NCBI GenBank assembly: GCA_023375785.1
Contig: SZWC01001165.1
Coordinates: 1 to 64,000 of the forward strand
Length of the DNA: 64,000 bases
Reading direction: 5' to 3'
DNA from: Penium margaritaceum
Lineage: Eukaryota > Streptophyta > Zygnematophyceae > Desmidiales > Peniaceae
Position 1 is the stretch's first letter; the number at the start of each line of letters is the position of its first letter. Positions 24,981 through 37,320 of the stretch are shown in pieces. Under the pieces are notes generated by a model that worked only from the letters and a program-made list of their open reading frames with translations, made no database searches and was not told the origin of the DNA. A program made the translations under genes and the position numbers.

Positions 24981-25459
24981 TTCTCATGGCCTGAGAACAC
25001 CCCAAAAGAGGGAGGACGACACCTTGAAGATTTTTGGGGGCTCCAGAATGCCGCCAACTCAAGGAAGACGTTTCCAAGGGGCACGAGTCGTGCGAAGAAG
25101 AATCAAGAGGAGGCCAAAGGAAGAGAAGAATACAAGAGAAAGAAAAGAAGAGGGAAAAGGGAGTGAAGGACTTGCTAGGAATTATTAGAATTCCTCTCCC
25201 ACTCCTTGCCATTGTCTTATGAGTGGCACTCATAATTCTAATCATTCCCTTGTATTGTAATCTTCTGTTTTTCTAGATTCTAGTCGCTACCAATTTTTGT
25301 GAGTCATGGAAAAGGAAGACTAGTTTCAAAATCCATGTACTTGTGCCGACCGTGGTGGTCTAGGAAAATAGAAGTTAAATCTATAATTGCCTCACGGATT
25401 ATGAGAGCAAGGAGACTTCAAGAGGCGATCCCTCCTCAAAGTTGTGGACTGATCTTCAC

Positions 25460-27545
25460 AACGGTCTTCACGTGCTATTTGCACGCGCGACGAGATCGAA
25501 AGTGCCAGACCGTCCAAGACCAACAAGGGCAAGGTGTTGATGGCCTCATCACACGCCTTTGGTGGAATCCAAATTCTGGGAGCCGCTGCCGCGAGCACGG
25601 TTGCCAAACCAAAGGCAACCGTACTGCCAAAGGCAAGCCTTGCTACACTCGGTGACACCAAGAAGCGTAAGGAAGCCAAGAAAGTTCTTGACGAGTATGT
25701 CGACATGCATGTGAGCGACCCCTATGCGACAGACGATGCGCTCGAGGAGGACCACCCGGGTATGGACCCCTACGAAGAGCACAACGCCGAAGATGGCAAA
25801 GGCGACGAGGATCACAATCATCGCCATGGTTGTGCAGCCATCTCAGGCCAATCGCTCAAGAGGGGCAAGATGCTCGTCGGATCACCTGAAGCTACCAACA
25901 ATAGCAAGGCTGCTGAGAGCAGTAAAGGCGCCGAAAACAGCCATGCAGGAAGTTCCTACAAGAACGAGCCAGACGGAGTTTCCGCAAAGGCAATTTGCGA
26001 TGACCGCCAAAGGCTCGCTGAGTTGGCTGCCAAGGCGGCAGGCCGACTCAAGATCACCACCGATGGTGGAGGTGCGGCACCAACAGAGGAGTTGGGACAG
26101 ATCCCCCTTCCTATGGTGTGGTCGCAATGAGGCAGACCGGTGCCCACTCGAGAGTCGTTGCTGACGACAGCCTCCTTTGGAAGGTGGGATTCCTTCGAGG
26201 TGTGTACGTGAACCATACCCTCCTGTATTGGATAAAAGTGCATGGAGAACGTGAGGCCCTGGAGGCTATTGTCGATGCTCTGACGACATCAGAGCTGAAG
26301 TTAGCATTTGCCAACCTGTTGGCCCACGTCGGACAGAGCATCACGGACCTGGACCATGATCGCCAGTTGTAGCACCTGGACGCTCATGGGGTAAATTGCC
26401 AATGCAACGACCTCAACAAGGCGTTGCAGAGCGTGACCCTGGTGCGGATGCAATAGCAATCGCAGTGTGCCGCAGGTGCTGATGCCATTGCCGATGGCAG
26501 CGACGACATGCCTACCTGGACGACTTTGGGGCCGGTCATGAACACGTCCTTCCTCTACAGTGTGGAGCTCTTCCGGAAGGGCGTGAGGCTGACCAACTAG
26601 TTGACTTGCATAAAGCACGTTCTACGTGTCTACAAGGTTCCACTCAATAAGTGGGATGACCTTGCTACAACGCGGCTTGAAGACAAGTTCTTCAAGTATG
26701 TGGTCAAGGAGTGGGGTACGCAGCAGTCGCACCTCAAGTGGCAACCCATGTTGTGGGAGGCATTCTATGCAATCATGCATAAGAAGTGTACCCAGTGTGA
26801 GGAGGCACAACGCTCAATCCATATCATCAAGGACTTCAGGTAGTTGAGTAGCTTGCTTCAAGCCTACTTGAGCGAGTTCAGCACACTCTTGGAAGAATCT
26901 TAAAGCTTCATCGAGAGCGATGGGACACAGAATTTCAAGTACCCAGAGTGCATGCTGTTGGAGTGGTTGTATGACGGTCATACTAGCGAGAAGATGAAGG
27001 ACATGACCAACACAATGGCAACCGGCCAGGCTTGGACAAGTTGGAAGGTGTTGTGGGACTACATGAGTGAAGTGTATCCGGCAAACCCGATGCACTACTC
27101 GGACGTATGGCCGAATGCGCATGCACAGCAAGGCTACGACATACGCATGGATGCTGTAGGGGCGGGAGGAGTAGTCGTGTAGCGGGACGAGGCCAAACGC
27201 AAGCAGCTCGCAAAACCTCTAGTTAAGAAGACTGGCGGGTACAAGATCCCAAACCACAAGCGCAGCCACAATAATGTTAAGTTGCAGGCAGCGCGTGAGC
27301 ATCGTAAAACAGCCTTTCGCGATGGGCTCTGCCACAGCTGCATACAACCGGGCCACTTTAGGGCTCAGTGCATTGAGGCTGCTTGTGGTGGAAAAGAGGC
27401 CACGGTATCTGCCGCAGCAGTAGCACCTTGTGGGGATGGTATAGCAGGAGGCCACGGACAAGGGCGTGGACAGGGCGGCAGTTGCGGCAATGGACCCGGC
27501 TGTCGAAACGGACAGGGCCATGGCGCAAGTTTTCCCCACCCCTGA
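25460..27545 (+). pseudogene. Gypsy D gag remnant with CCHC knuckle
   Basis: An Ala/Lys/Glu-rich N-terminal block (about 25.53-26.13 kb) is followed by helical capsid-like stretches (26.5-27.1 kb, with WKVLWDYMSEVYPANPMHYS near 27.04-27.10 kb). A clear zinc knuckle, CHSCIQPGHFRAQC (CX2CX4HX4C), is at 27330-27371. A Gly/Arg/Gln-rich RNA-binding tail ends near 27.54 kb. Gag forms the particle and binds element RNA. Broken in several places. Confidence 0.8.
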
Positions 27546-27573
27546 GTTATGTTAGTGGGGACCACTTAGGGGT

Positions 27574-27937
27574 AAAAGTAGATCACAAGTGTGGGTTCAT
27601 GTTTTCAAACGAGGATGTTGAGCAGTTGAAGTTTTTGACGAGTTCAAATTTCTATGTTGTTCTCTTCCCTCTTGTCGACCCTCATTCTAAACTTGCTGAC
27701 CGCCATTTCCCACTAAACCGTGCATCTTTGGATGAGATGTGTGATCGGACATACTTAGTGGTGGCAACACCAACCACTGTGCAAGAGTTGTGCGATTCAG
27801 TGATTGAAGCAAACACCCTCAAAACGGTGATTTCAATCACATTCGAGGTACCTTTGGTCGACGATTTCGACCCAGATAGATTTAAGGACCGGACGGTACT
27901 ATCCAATTTTGCATGTTTCTACAAGATGTGGACTTGA
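27574..27937 (+). pseudogene. Unrecognised domain between gag and protease of gypsy D
   Basis: About 120 codons stay open between the gag tail and the protease although the neighbouring regions are broken. The peptide mixes beta-like hydrophobic runs (FYVVLFPLVDPH, TYLVVATPTTVQEL, TVISITFEVPLVDDF). I do not recognise the domain. Position would allow a protease N-terminal extension or an accessory domain of this chromovirus lineage. Confidence 0.45.
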
Positions 27938-28019
27938 GTGGGTGAATAATGGAAGTTACGGTAACTGCCGTACCGATTCTGTGTTTATCACAAACTCGAC
28001 TTGCCGTCATTCAGTCTGT

Positions 28020-28745
28020 TCACTCGGAAACGTGGAGGTCACATGACAATGCAGTTCAAAGGATACCTAGCTGGTGCTCTTATGAATGTACTTGCTGACA
28101 CTGGATGAGATGACTCCTCTGTTAGCCTTGGCTTTACCTGATAGGTTGGCCAAAAGTGCGAGCCATTAAATGGCGCAGTTGTTGTCGATGACAACCGTAT
28201 GGTACCCGTATGTACCCGTAAAGCAAAAACTTGTATTCAATGGTACACATAGAGTGTAACGTTAAAGGTACTCAACCTTCTTGACCTGTTTGACATGGTG
28301 CAAGGTAATCCCTAGCTCCGTGAAAACAAGGCTCTAATGTGCTTTGAATCAAAGCGTTTGATCCTGAGAAATGGACAATGTTGCTTTACGTTGACTTCGA
28401 GCACGGACTTGTCACCGACCCGAATCAAAGTCTATGCCAGCTTGTCTACCATGCAGGTGAAGAGATGCATTCAACAAGGTTTTTGATACTTCTTGCCTCA
28501 GCTACAAAAAGCGGAGGAGGACATGAAGGAAGACACACCACAAGAGATCAAATCTCTATTGGCGGAGTTCTCGGATGTATTCCAAGATCCATCGCCTCGG
28601 CTTCCACCACGATTCCACTACAACTGGATGCGAATCCTCTATTCAGACCCATGTATCACCATAGTCTAGAAGAAAGGTAAGAGACTGAACACCAAATTAA
28701 AGAGTACCTTGCAAAAGGGTGGATTGAGCCAAGAAGCTCGATGAA
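28020..28745 (+). pseudogene. Gypsy D protease and start of RT
   Basis: An aspartic protease segment is marked by the ADTG active-site box at 28093-28104, preceded by a MTMQFKGYLAGALMNVL strand as usual. It matures the particle proteins. From about 28.55 kb the entry of the RT is visible (EIKSLLAEFSDVFQDPSPRLPPRF, a typical gypsy linker, then KGWIEPRSS). The RT is then interrupted by nested elements. Confidence 0.7.
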
Positions 28746-28837
28746 CGAAGTTATGGTTAATCACCCTAAATTCACACACTTTATGATCAGTGTATCAACA
28801 AGTGTATCTTTGTCCGAAATTCTGTCCTAGCTTGCCT

Positions 28838-29522
28838 TGAACCACCACAAGTGTCCACGGCAAATTAGTGCAAAGTGACTTCCAAGGGGTGTGTTCTCTG
28901 GGTCGCCACAACACCAAAGGAGCAGAATTCTGGCAGAATGCAGATTGCGGAAACTGAGAAAGGCAGAGAATCATTAGTGGTTAGTTCATTTGGTGATATT
29001 ACATCAGATTATTATCGCCTGGGATCTCAGCTTTCCAATGTTTCCAAGCACGCCCAAAACGGAGTAGTAGAGCCCCTGCTATGGCCGTCTAAGTAACCCT
29101 TGGTGGAGCCGTCCACAGTGCCTTGCACGCTAGGAAACTGGAGGCGTTTTGATAATGACCCGTCGGAGCGCCTCTCCTCACCCAGAAGATAAAGAGATTT
29201 TCACCCTGGTCAAGGAGGTCCTTATGGTCAATTCATTCATGCCCCTGGTGCATTTGGAACTCATTGGAGACGAACTCGGACCACCGCGGTGGAATTATCC
29301 CGTCACCAATGACGGAGACCCAGATTCCACCCGCCGACCACGCGAACTTCAGATGAAGCTAACTTTCTGAATTCTCAACCAAATTGAGCAACTAAAAGCT
29401 CAAAACCGCATGGCAGAATCCAAGGAGTCCAAATCTGCAAGCAAAGTAGACATTCAGCCACTCTCTAGTGGTCGAACCAGGAAAACAGCAAACGGCATCC
29501 ATGGCAGGAGCACTTTTTAACA
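28838..29522 (-). repeat. 3' LTR of copia E
   Basis: 685 bp; aligns end to end with 33839-34516. Shared landmarks include GTGTCCACGG near the left end, AACCCTTGGTGGAGCCG, CCTTATGGTCA and the terminal GCATCCATGGCAGGA. The same LTR family recurs at 56519-58514. Confidence 0.92.
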
Positions 29523-29868
29523 ATCTCACCCATGCACCTTCCATGCCGGATGCCTCATGCTCACTCTTGGTCGTCCACTCCTGCGCCTTCAAGCCCTTCA
29601 CAGCTTGTCAAACCAAGCCCTGCAAAGCTGATCATGTGCCGATCCTGGGGCTGTACCTTGGTCAAGCTATTAGCGAGCATGTGCTTCGTGCTACAATGCT
29701 ACAGCACAACCTGTCCCTTCTCCACCATATCGTGTGCATAGTGGTAGCGCACGTCGATGTGCTTTGTCTTCCTGTGCTGCGTCGGGTTGTTGGTCAGCAA
29801 GATGGAGCTAGTGTTGTCCTCTTGGACATTGTAGGCTCATGCTGTGGCACACCCAGCTCCCCTAGCAA

Positions 29869-31095
29869 TCAGCAAAGCCACACTGCTTTCTTGACCGCCT
29901 CGGCAAGAGCGATGTACACTGCCTCTACTGTGGAGGTGGCAACGCAGTCCTGCTTCCTGCTACACCAAGAGACCGCTACACGTGCGAGCAAGAACACATA
30001 GCCAAAAGTGGACTTCCTCTTGTCCACGTCACCGGCGTAGTCTGCCTTAGTGTAACAGACCAGCCGCAAGGGGTCTGACCTCCCCTTTCCGTCGTACTTC
30101 AGGCCCGCGTGCCGCATTGCCTGCAAGTATCAGAGGATGCGCTTCACCGCTGTCCAGAGTAGTGGCCCAGGGTTAGCCACGTACCTACTCACCTGACCCA
30201 CCGCGTAGGCCAGGTTCAACCGAGTTGCCACCATGGCATATATGAGGCTGTCCACCACAGATTGGTAGGGCACCTAAGCCATGTCCTCCTTCTCCTCTTT
30301 AGTTAGCGGTGCCATTGCCGCACTCAGCTCACAGCTTGTGGAAACCGGACTGCCCACTGGTTTGGAGTCCTCCATGCCGTACCACTTCAGGACCTCGGCC
30401 CCGTACTTGGCCTGCCCCAGCTCAAGCGTGCGCGCCCTTCGGTTCCGGGTGATGCTCACCCCGAGGTAATACTCCTGCTCCCCCATTTCCGTCATCTTAA
30501 ATCTGCTGCTCAACTGCTTCTTGAGCTGTTGCAAAGCCGCCAAATCTGACGAACACAGGATCAGATCGTCCACGTAGAGTGCAACAATCTGATGGATTCC
30601 ATTACTATGCCGCACGTACACGCTGTGATCTGACTCACAGCGCTTGAAACCGATCTCTGCCATGTAGCTGTCCATCTGTTGGTACCAGCACCTGGGCACC
30701 TGTTTTAGCTCGTACAAGACCTTCCGCAGCTTGTACACCTTGCCCACGGGCGCATCCACCCCCTCTGGCACCTCAAGGTAGATCTCCTTGTTGATGATGC
30801 CATTCAGGAATGCCGTCTTCACATCCATTTGGTGGATCTCCATATCCTTTGCGGGGGCCACCGCGAGGATTGTCCGGATGCTTGTGAACTTGGCAACGGG
30901 TACGAACGTCTCATCGTAGTGTTTGTCTTTCCATTGTGCGTACCCCTTTGCCACTAGCCGCGCCTCGTACTTCTCCACCTTGTTGTCGTTGGTGAGCTTC
31001 ACTTTGAACACCCACTTGGAGCTGATTACCTTCGCCCCCTCACGCCAATCCACCAACTCCCAAGTGCCGTTCTCAGCAAGGGACGCAAGTTCCAA
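29869..31095 (-). pseudogene. Copia E reverse transcriptase and RNase H
   Basis: The RT block (30.27-31.09 kb) reads LAENGTWELVDW, WVFKVKL, ARLVAKGYAQ, HYDETFVPVAKF, QMDVKTAFLNG and the catalytic YVDDLIL at about 30.55-30.58 kb, then YYLGVSITRN. RNase H follows at the left, with [17 protein letters not shown] and CVATSTVEAVYIALAEAVKKAVWL near 29.87-30.05 kb. Function would be cDNA synthesis and RNA removal in the particle. This is the same lineage as element L at the right end of the window (RT peptides about 75% alike by eye). Confidence 0.88.
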
Positions 31096-31200
31096 TTTTA
31101 TTGCTTAGTCCCACTGCTGCCCGTCAGGCCGTGCAAGCGCCTCTTGCATGGTTGCTGGGTCCGTTGCGGCTGCCATCATGCACCGCGTCCCGTGGTTGTG

Positions 31201-33701
31201 TCATACCACTTTGCCACATTCCGGTGCCTGCCTTCGGCTGTGACGCAACCACCTTGGTGACGCCAGCTGCTGGTTTTGTTGCTGCCCTGCTGCAATGTTG
31301 TCCTCGGCTGCCCCCCCTCCCCTCCCCGCGTTGGCTGCTGCGTCCTGCACTCCAGCGGCAACTGCACCTCCTGCATTTCCTTGCTGCACTCCAGCACCGT
31401 CATCCTCGAAGGCATTGACCTTTGTAGCTGCCGGCTCCTCCTCACGCTCAAGGAGTTGGAACCACTCTCCCTGCTTTGGAGAGTGCATTGCATCAATGTT
31501 ATTATTGCTGCTATAGTAGCTCTGTTGCTCATCAAACGTGACGTCGCGGCTGGTGATGACGTCCTGTGTTTGTGGATCAAAGAGGCGGTACGCCTTGAGC
31601 GCACTTTTGTACCCAACAAATGCGTATGCCTTTGCACGCGGGTCCAGTTTGGACTCTTTTCTTTGTTTGGCCTGCACCAATGCATGCGACCTGCACCCGA
31701 ATGTCTTCAGGTGCGCCACGCTAGGTTTGCGCCCACTCCACGCCTCCTGCGGCATCTTCCAGCCACCCTTCCCCTTCAGCACTGCCGTTGGGGTGAGGTT
31801 GGTGATGTAGCATGCCGTGCTCACAGCCTTGGCCCACAAACTCCACTACAGCTTAGCGTCCACGAGCATTGTCCGCGCCATTGTGAGCAGCGTCTCGTTC
31901 ATACGCTCTGCCACGCCATTAGATTGTGGCGTGTATGGAGTGGTCGGCTGCCACTCAATCCCCTGCTTGTTCAACCACCCACTGTAGCCCACGTACTCCC
32001 CGCCATTGTCGCTGCGTAACGCTCTGACCTTGCGGCCAGTCTCCCTCTCCACCATTGTGACATACTTCTTCAGCTGGTCCAGCACATCGCTCTTCCGCTT
32101 CACGAAGTAGACGTAGAGTTTTCTATTGCAATCGTCGATGAAGGTGACGAATGACCGCACGCCCCCAATGGATGACGTCTTGATCGGTACGCACACATCA
32201 TTGTGCACGACTGCAAGCAAGTTCTTGTCCCGCCGTTGTCCGTCTTCAAACAGCTTGCGCTTTGCCTTGCTCATGATGCAAGGCTCACACTTATGCTCCA
32301 CGGAATCTGCTGCCGCATCTGCTAAACCGGTGATGTTGAGGCCGCGAACCATCTCGCGCTTTGCCATCTCTTGCACGACTGCGGGCAACGAGTGCCCTAG
32401 CCGCCAATGCCACAGCTGCAGGTCTGCTCCTCCACCTTTTGCGAGGTTGACGATGCGTGCTGGCGGGTCTGCTGCATTTGTTGCCAAGGGGATGACCTTG
32501 GTCTCAACGATGTAGAGCCCTCCCTCGCGCTTCGCCTCGAGCACGACCTCACCGTTGCCGTCCATCCGCACGACTGCACCTTTCCTGTGGAAAAGCACTT
32601 CATAGCCCTCGTCTGTCAAGCGGCTTACACTCAAAACATCAGCCAGGCCAGGGACATGTTGCAACTTTTGGATAACACGCTGCACCTTTTTACCACCAAC
32701 CACCACCTTCACATCCACATCACCTTGGCCGGCCGCAGGTTTGACCTTGTCGTTGGCGGTCACCATAGACTTGGCAGACTTGGTGTAGTTGATGAACCCC
32801 ACCATTTCAACTTGAGTATGCTCCTTCGCACCTGAGTCAAGGCACCTCTGGTTGGAAGCCTTCAGGTTGTGGTTCTTTGTGCCATTGAGGAGTGCCTTCT
32901 TGCCTTCGGCGCCTTTGCCGCCTTTGCCGCCGGCCTGTGCCTCCTCCGGACACTCCTTGGCCCAATGGCCCTCCTTGTCACAGTTATGGCATGCACCCCT
33001 CTTGGCGCCCTTCTTGCCGCCGCCCTTACCGCCGCCTCGCTTGCTGCTGCTGCTACCACCCCGCGTTTTGGTGACCAGGGCAGTTGAGGATGATGAGGTT
33101 TTGCCACCGCTCCGATGGTGCACCTCGTTGCGGATGTACTCAACGACTGCACTGGAGGTGAGTTTATTCTCCTCCCAACCTCCCATCACGGTGACCAGAG
33201 GACCCCAACTGTCGGGTAGAGCCATGAGGAGCGCCATCGCCTGCATCTTCGTGTCAATCTTCCACCCCACATCATTGCATTGCAAGGCAAGAGACTCAAT
33301 ATTTTGCATGGCAGAAATGACGCCCTTACCCTCCTCGATCCTCACAGTCAAGAGTCGCTTCATCGCGAAGATCTTGTTGGCTAGGGATGTTGATTGGTGA
33401 ATGGAGCAGAGCTTCTTCCACGTGTTAGCTGCCAGGTCGCAGCCCTTGATGTAGCCCCATTGAGATTCATGCAGCGCCAAAAATAGGAGCATGACGCCTC
33501 CTTGTTCTTCCTCGCGAAGGCTGTCTTCTCCTCGTCCGTTGCGCTCGCAGCTTGAACCTCTATTCCCTTCATGAGCTCCAGCAGTCCCTTGTGCATGAGG
33601 TAGATCTCAAAATGCCACCCCCACAGCCCAAAACCAGGGCCATCCATGTAATTTTGGATGGACGAGGACTCCCTTTTCTGCGCCATGTTGAACTTCTGCA
33701 A
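31201..33701 (-). pseudogene. Copia E gag, protease and integrase
   Basis: From right to left: gag N-terminus with a YMDGPGFGLWGWHFEIYL start (about 33.6-33.7 kb) and a UBN2-like body; a clean zinc knuckle CHNCDKEGHWAKEC at about 32949-32990 preceded by a Lys/Gly-rich stretch; protease active site CLDSGA near 32.84 kb; pre-integrase LWHWRLGHS and CEPCIMSKAKRKLF near 32.27-32.40 kb; integrase core VVHNDVC, FVTFIDDCNRKLYVYF, RSDNGGEYVG and TPYTPQSNGVAERMNETL (31.87-32.21 kb); and the C-terminal KTFGCRSHALV to DVTFDE block (31.53-31.72 kb). A long stretch remains open, unusually well kept for a nested element. Confidence 0.88.
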
Positions 33702-33838
33702 TGGACAGTCTCAAAGTGCGACGGCGATGTTGCCCGGAGCGACACTCCCATGCGTTGCAGATGCCGTGAACGTCTTGGCAGGCAGATCAGGGCAGTGGGC
33801 CCATAACCCTTCGTCAAGAATGCTGTCCTGACGTACCC

Positions 33839-34516
33839 TGAACCACCACAAGTGTCCACGGCTACTTAGTGCAAAGAGACTTCCAAGGGGTGTATGCTTT
33901 GGGTCGCCACAACACCAAAGAAGCATAATTCTGGCAGAATGCAGATTACAAAAACTGAGAAAGGCTGAGAACCATCAGTGGTTTTGGTGAGATTACATTG
34001 GATTCTTATAGCCTGTGATCTCAGCTTTCCAGCAAACCCAAGCATGCCCAAAACAGAGCAGTAAAGCCCCTGCTATGGCCGTCCAAGTAACCCTTGGTGG
34101 AGCCGACCACTGTGCCTTGCATGCTAGGCAACGGAAGGCGTTTGGATGATGACTCGTCGGAGCGCCTTTCCTCGCCCAGAGTCAAGGAGAAGTTCACCCT
34201 GGTGAAGGAGGTCCTTATGGTCACTTCATTCATGCCCCTGGTGCATTTGGAACTCGTTGGAGACGAACTCGGACCACCACGGTAGAATTATCCAATCACC
34301 AATGACGGAGACCTAGATTCCACCCGCCGACCACCTGAACTTCAGATGAAGCTCACTTTCTGAATTCTCAACCAAATCGAGCAACTAAAAGCTCGAAACT
34401 GCCTGGAAAAAAATAAAGATTCCAAATCTGCAATCAGATTAGATGTACAATCACTCTCTAGGGGTCGAACCTGGAAAACGGCAAACAGCATCCATGGCAG
34501 GAACACTTTTTTAGCA
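33839..34516 (-). repeat. 5' LTR of copia E
   Basis: 678 bp. On the minus strand it starts TGCTAAAAAAG (34516) and ends GGTTCA (33839). It contains the imperfect AGGCG...CGCCT hairpin near 34137-34170 that is perfect in the related LTR at 56813-56845. Confidence 0.92.
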
Positions 34517-34719
34517 AGTTTTACATGCAAACATTTTTCACAACACATCCACATCAATGCATGCCATCAAATCATAGATGTACATTCTTCACATTATATA
34601 AAGATTATAATGGGACATTTATGATGCTTGGTAGTTTCTGCAAACAGTCCATGTTCACTTGTTTGTTCACTCCCCAATACACTCGTTGATACACATTTTA
34701 ACGGCTGATGCAATTGGTC

Positions 34720-35740
34720 ATACATCGCCGTACGGTATGCCGATCCTTCTTGTGAACAAAAAGGATGGTGGCTTACACATATGTGTGGACTACCGGGCAT
34801 TGAACAAGCAGATGGTGAAAAATAGATTCGCCTTACCGTGCATTGAGGACTTGTTTCACCAACTCCAAGGAGAAAAAGCATTTTGGTCCTTGGATTTGTC
34901 TCAAGGGTACCATCAAAACCGCATCATGGAAGATGATGTACCCAAAACCGCATTTCAAATGCACATAAAAAACTATCAGTTTTTAGTGTTATGCTTTGGG
35001 CTTACAAAAACTCCGGCAACATTCCAAGGACAAACGAACCAAACGTTCTCCAAACAACTCGGTCACTTTGTCTCGGTCTACCCGGACGACATCTTGGTTT
35101 TCTCAAAATCAATGGAAGAGCACATAGAACATCTACCCAAAGTCCTCAAAATCCTTCGGGAACAGAAGTTCTATGCGAAAGTGACCAAATGCAAGTTTGC
35201 ACAAGATGAGCTCGAATACCTTGGACAAATCGTCAGCAAGGACGGTATCTGTGTCGACCCATTAAAGGTCCAAGCCATGGTGGACTGACCACGCCCAGAA
35301 AATCTTGGGAAGATTCAATCTTTCCTCAGACTTGGAAACTATTTTTAACAGTTTGTGTAAGGGTATTCAAACCTCGTAGCTCTGTTAACCAAACTCACGC
35401 GAGAAGATGGGCATCTGATTGCGAAAACGTCTTTCTCAAATTCAAAGAGGTTCTATCCACAGTGCCCGTCCTAGCTCTTCCGCATCCATCACAACTGTGG
35501 GAGGTTCGATGTGATGCGTTGGTAGTAGGACTCGGAGCGGTCCTCCTGCTAAACGATCACCCTATTGCGTATGAGAGCCGTAAGCTCATCTCGGCAGAAA
35601 CGCAGTACACAACTGGGGATGAGGAACTCCTTCTGGTACTACACGCTTTCAAGATGTGGCGTTGTTACCTCGAGGGTGCTGAAGGGGGTGTGACGGTCAT
35701 AACCGACCATAACCCATTGGTGTTTTTCCAAACATAATCA
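34720..35740 (+). pseudogene. Gypsy D reverse transcriptase (main part) and RNase H
   Basis: Resumes exactly where the left RT part stops: SPYGMPILLVNKKDGGLHICVDYRALNKQ, IEDLFHQLQGEKAFWSLDLSQGYHQ, KTAFQ, FGLTKTPATFQ and a catalytic box read as YPDDIL near 35.08-35.10 kb (the family has YVDDIL). Then CKFAQDELEYLGQIVSKDGI. RNase H follows at 35.46-35.74 kb with CDALVVGLGAVLL, IAYESRKL, DEELLLVLHAFKMWRCYLEG and ITDHNPL. The sequence is well kept for its age, though still broken. Confidence 0.85.
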
Positions 35741-36079
35741 AACCTGTCAAGACGACAAGCACATTGGAGCAAATACCTGAGCCAATTTTAGTTCACATGG
35801 GAATATCGGCCAGGACACAGAAATGTGGCCGATCCACTAAGCCGACAGCCTGTGGAGATTACAGCAACTACCGAGGTCAGTGGGTGTTTTATGGCCATTG
35901 CAACAGGAACAATACAGAAAACACATCCCCGTGCACCCTTGCGGCAACCACCTCGAGAGATTATCCACTACAACGGTTTTGTAAACAGGATCTAGATGGG
36001 ATACCGTATGGATTCTTGGTTTCAAAACTCTCAAAATCTGGACAAGGAATCTTTTGCTATGGAGAACAAGTTGTTGTAC

Positions 36080-36730
36080 CAAACTCGGGAGACCTCCGAG
36101 TGAATACAATTTCCCAGTCCAACGAACCAACGATCGCAGGTCATGTTGGACCTCAAAAGACCGGACCGGCACTCTCGGACCATTATTGGTGGCTAGAATG
36201 GAATGTTGATGTCTGTAATTATTGCATGACATGCGACCCATGTCTTCGGAATAAGGCTAGTAGTAAGAAGCCTGTTGGACTCCTCCAGTAGCTTACCATC
36301 CTTAGGACTCTATAGGAGTGCATGAGCATGGAGTTCATTACTGGTCTTCCGCACATGAACTGTGGCCATGATGCAATACTAGTGGTTGTGGATCTTATGA
36401 CAAAGATGACACACTTCTTCACTACAACCACTGATGTGAACATAGAGGAGACCGCTTGTCTTTTCTTCGAGGGTGTCATAAAGAACCATGGCTTGCTGTT
36501 GCGCATTATCTCCGATTGTGATAGAAAATTTGCTAGTAAGTTTTAGCAAAAGATGCACAAGTACTTTGGCAGCAAGTCGCAAATTTTGACAACGCTTCAC
36601 CCTTAAAATGACGAAGAAACGGTGCGCATGAACCGCACTCTGGAATAAATGTTTCGTATGTGCGTGGATTCTCTCATGAATGACTAAGATCAATTCCTAG
36701 CACCGGCAGAGTTTCCAGTGAATATCTTGG
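36080..36730 (+). pseudogene. Gypsy D integrase remnant
   Basis: The HHCC zinc domain is visible as HVGPQKTG...YWWLEWNVDVCNYCMTCDPCLRNKASSKKPVGLLQ (36.13-36.29 kb). The core follows with SMEFITGLPHMNCGHDAILVVVDLMTKMTHFF (36.32-36.42 kb) and IISDCDRKFASKF, carrying the first two Asp positions of the D,D35E triad. Broken in several places. Confidence 0.8.
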
Positions 36731-37059
36731 TGAATGAGTCTACACAGCTCACAATGTTGTTTTGAAGAGTGGTCAGTATCTAGTGATGCCCTCTCTATTG
36801 GTGAAGACTGAGAGTACAAGAGGAAAGGTTCCTCTTACTCAAGCCTTTGCTGAGTGCATAGAATCCTTGTTACAAGAGGCAAAGGTCCACCTTCAACCTG
36901 CTCGGCAACGACAAAAAGCATATGTCAAAAAAAGTCGCCGTGAGGTCTCGTTTGACATCGGTGACAAAGTGCTGCTTAGCACTAAGAATCTTTGACTGAA
37001 GTCACCAGGGCGCAAAAAGTGTACCAAAGTGGATTGGGCTGTTTCTTATCATTGCACGC

Positions 37060-37320
37060 ATTTGGCTAGTGGCATACCGGTTGCTACATCCGTGGAATAC
37101 GAAGATACATGACGCTTTTCATGTGAGCCTGTTGGCTCCATGTATAGCAGAGAGAATTGTTCAGCCACCACCGGCAGTCCTTGCTACCGGCGGCCAATAC
37201 GAGGTTCTTTGCCTTCTCAAGCACCGAGAGCGTACTCTCGGGTCGCGGGTTGTTAGGGAATAACTCGTTCATTGGGCCGGGTGTGGACCTGAACGTAACT
37301 CATGGAAGCCCAAATACTGG
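37060..37320 (+). pseudogene. Gypsy D integrase C-terminus with chromodomain
   Basis: KIHDAFHVSLLAPC (37.10-37.14 kb) is the well-known FHVSLLK motif at the end of gypsy integrases. It is followed by a chromodomain: GGQYEVLCLLKHRERT (about 37.18-37.24 kb), then LVHWAGCGPE-NSW (37.26-37.31 kb). Chromodomains bind methylated histone H3 and steer integration of chromoviruses to heterochromatin, as is known for the family; the aromatic Tyr and Trp positions are visible. Confidence 0.8.

Larger units (their letters stand above)
28838..34516 (-). mobile_element. Ty1/copia element E nested in T
   Basis: LTRs 28838-29522 (3', left) and 33839-34516 (5', right) have the same orientation and are about 88% alike by eye. 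On the minus strand they start TGTTAAAAAG and TGCTAAAAAAG and both end GGTTCA. A polypurine-like GCATGGGTGAGAT precedes the 3' LTR. Reading leftward the domains are gag, CCHC knuckle, protease, integrase, RT, RNase H: a full copia set. It looks nearly whole in layout, with about five breaks. No clean target duplication and no initiator-Met primer site were seen. Confidence 0.92.
28752..34715. mobile_element. DNA transposon remnant T with terminal inverted repeats, containing copia E
   Basis: Between the two halves of the gypsy D RT, and outside copia E, there remain about 86 bp on the left and 200 bp on the right that are neither gypsy nor copia. They carry a terminal-type inverted pair: TGTATCAACAAGTGTAT at 28791-28807 and its reverse complement with one mismatch at 34677-34693. 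The left edge TATGGTTAATCACCC (28752-28766) matches exactly the right edge of DNA element K (58358-58372, reverse strand), and the next 30 bp match partly. No transposase is present, so T was non-autonomous. I could not find a target duplication; the outer edges are approximate. Confidence 0.65.

Noticed and set aside
31276-32019. Plus-strand open frame of 247 codons over copia E
   Set aside because: It is the antisense shadow of the integrase region, which has clear domain motifs on the minus strand.
28838-34516. 5-bp target duplication for copia E
   Set aside because: The flanking bases (TGCCT and AGTTT) do not match, so no duplication is claimed.
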